From contig JANJTU010000196.1 in the NCBI GenBank assembly GCA_024710965.1, forward strand, positions 1 to 44,665: 44,665 bases of DNA. Direction: 5' to 3'. The stretch is from Thauera sp. GTDB taxonomy: Bacteria > Pseudomonadota > Gammaproteobacteria > Burkholderiales > Rhodocyclaceae. Positions 44,599-44,665 of this stretch are shown here, piece by piece (the stretch's first letter is position 1; every line of letters begins with the position of its first letter). The notes under the pieces are model-generated. The model made no database searches, was not told where the DNA came from, and saw only the letters and a list, made by a program, of their open reading frames with translations. The translations under genes and the position numbers were made by a program.

Positions 44599-44665
44599 GA
44601 TTATCGACAAGATCCACCGGCGACGTCACGCCGACTGCATTCGTGCGGTTGCCCGGCGTTGAATG

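Overview
The window is about 44.7 kb of very GC-rich DNA (roughly 70% by eye). Protein sequences, gene order (rnfABCDGE-nth, flhDC next to motAB, a DUF1841 gene) and -10 elements such as GATAATC and GCTAGAAT suggest a betaproteobacterium, most likely of the Thauera/Azoarcus type (Rhodocyclales). The taxonomic assignment is inference; no 16S or other marker is present. I see no transposase, integrase, tRNA, rRNA or CRISPR array.

Layout. (1) 1-7342, minus strand: a motility and signalling block. It reads HDOD-REC-GGDEF protein, REC-GGDEF-EAL protein, flhD, flhC, motA, motB, cheV (cut by the window edge). An intrinsic terminator closes flhDC and a sigma-28-like promoter precedes motA. (2) 7563-14834, plus strand: a Nudix hydrolase, the complete Rnf electron-transport operon rnfABCDGE with ATGA overlaps at B/C, D/G and G/E, endonuclease III (nth) and a DUF1841 gene. 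(3) 14974-19909, plus strand: a PepSY protein with a PhoP/PhoQ-like two-component pair, a one-cysteine DksA-family protein, a trypsin-like protease and a class-V aminotransferase. (4) 20006-44466: a copper/silver resistance island of about 24 kb.

The copper island contains: czcE-like and copK-like periplasmic proteins; a four-gene HlyD/ABC exporter operon; a minus-strand P1B ATPase operon (50-aa protein, Cu ATPase, exported protein, DUF2933 protein, methyltransferase-family membrane protein); a minus-strand cusFCBA operon; a minus-strand operon of a small exported protein, a TolC-family lipoprotein, a multicopper oxidase and a cupredoxin; and, divergently, copRS followed by a DUF411 protein, a small exported protein and a c-type cytochrome lipoprotein. 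Together these cover Cu(I) export across the inner membrane (ATPase), periplasm-to-outside efflux (CusCBA fed by CusF), periplasmic Cu(I) oxidation (multicopper oxidase) and chaperoning or sensing (CopK, CzcE, DUF411, CopRS).

The main new observation is a shared operator, (G/C)RTTAC-N6-GTAAY, found at every transcription start of the island. In five of the promoters a -10-like hexamer lies exactly 32 bp beyond the box. One of these boxes precedes the HlyD/ABC exporter, which places an exporter of unknown substrate in the predicted copper regulon. Other points of interest are an RnfE with Ser at a normally conserved Fe-ligand Cys position, a CusF with Met replacing the copper-capping Trp, four 13-bp tandem repeats between rnfA and rnfB, and an ABC ATPase whose two lesions fall in the same composite ATP site.
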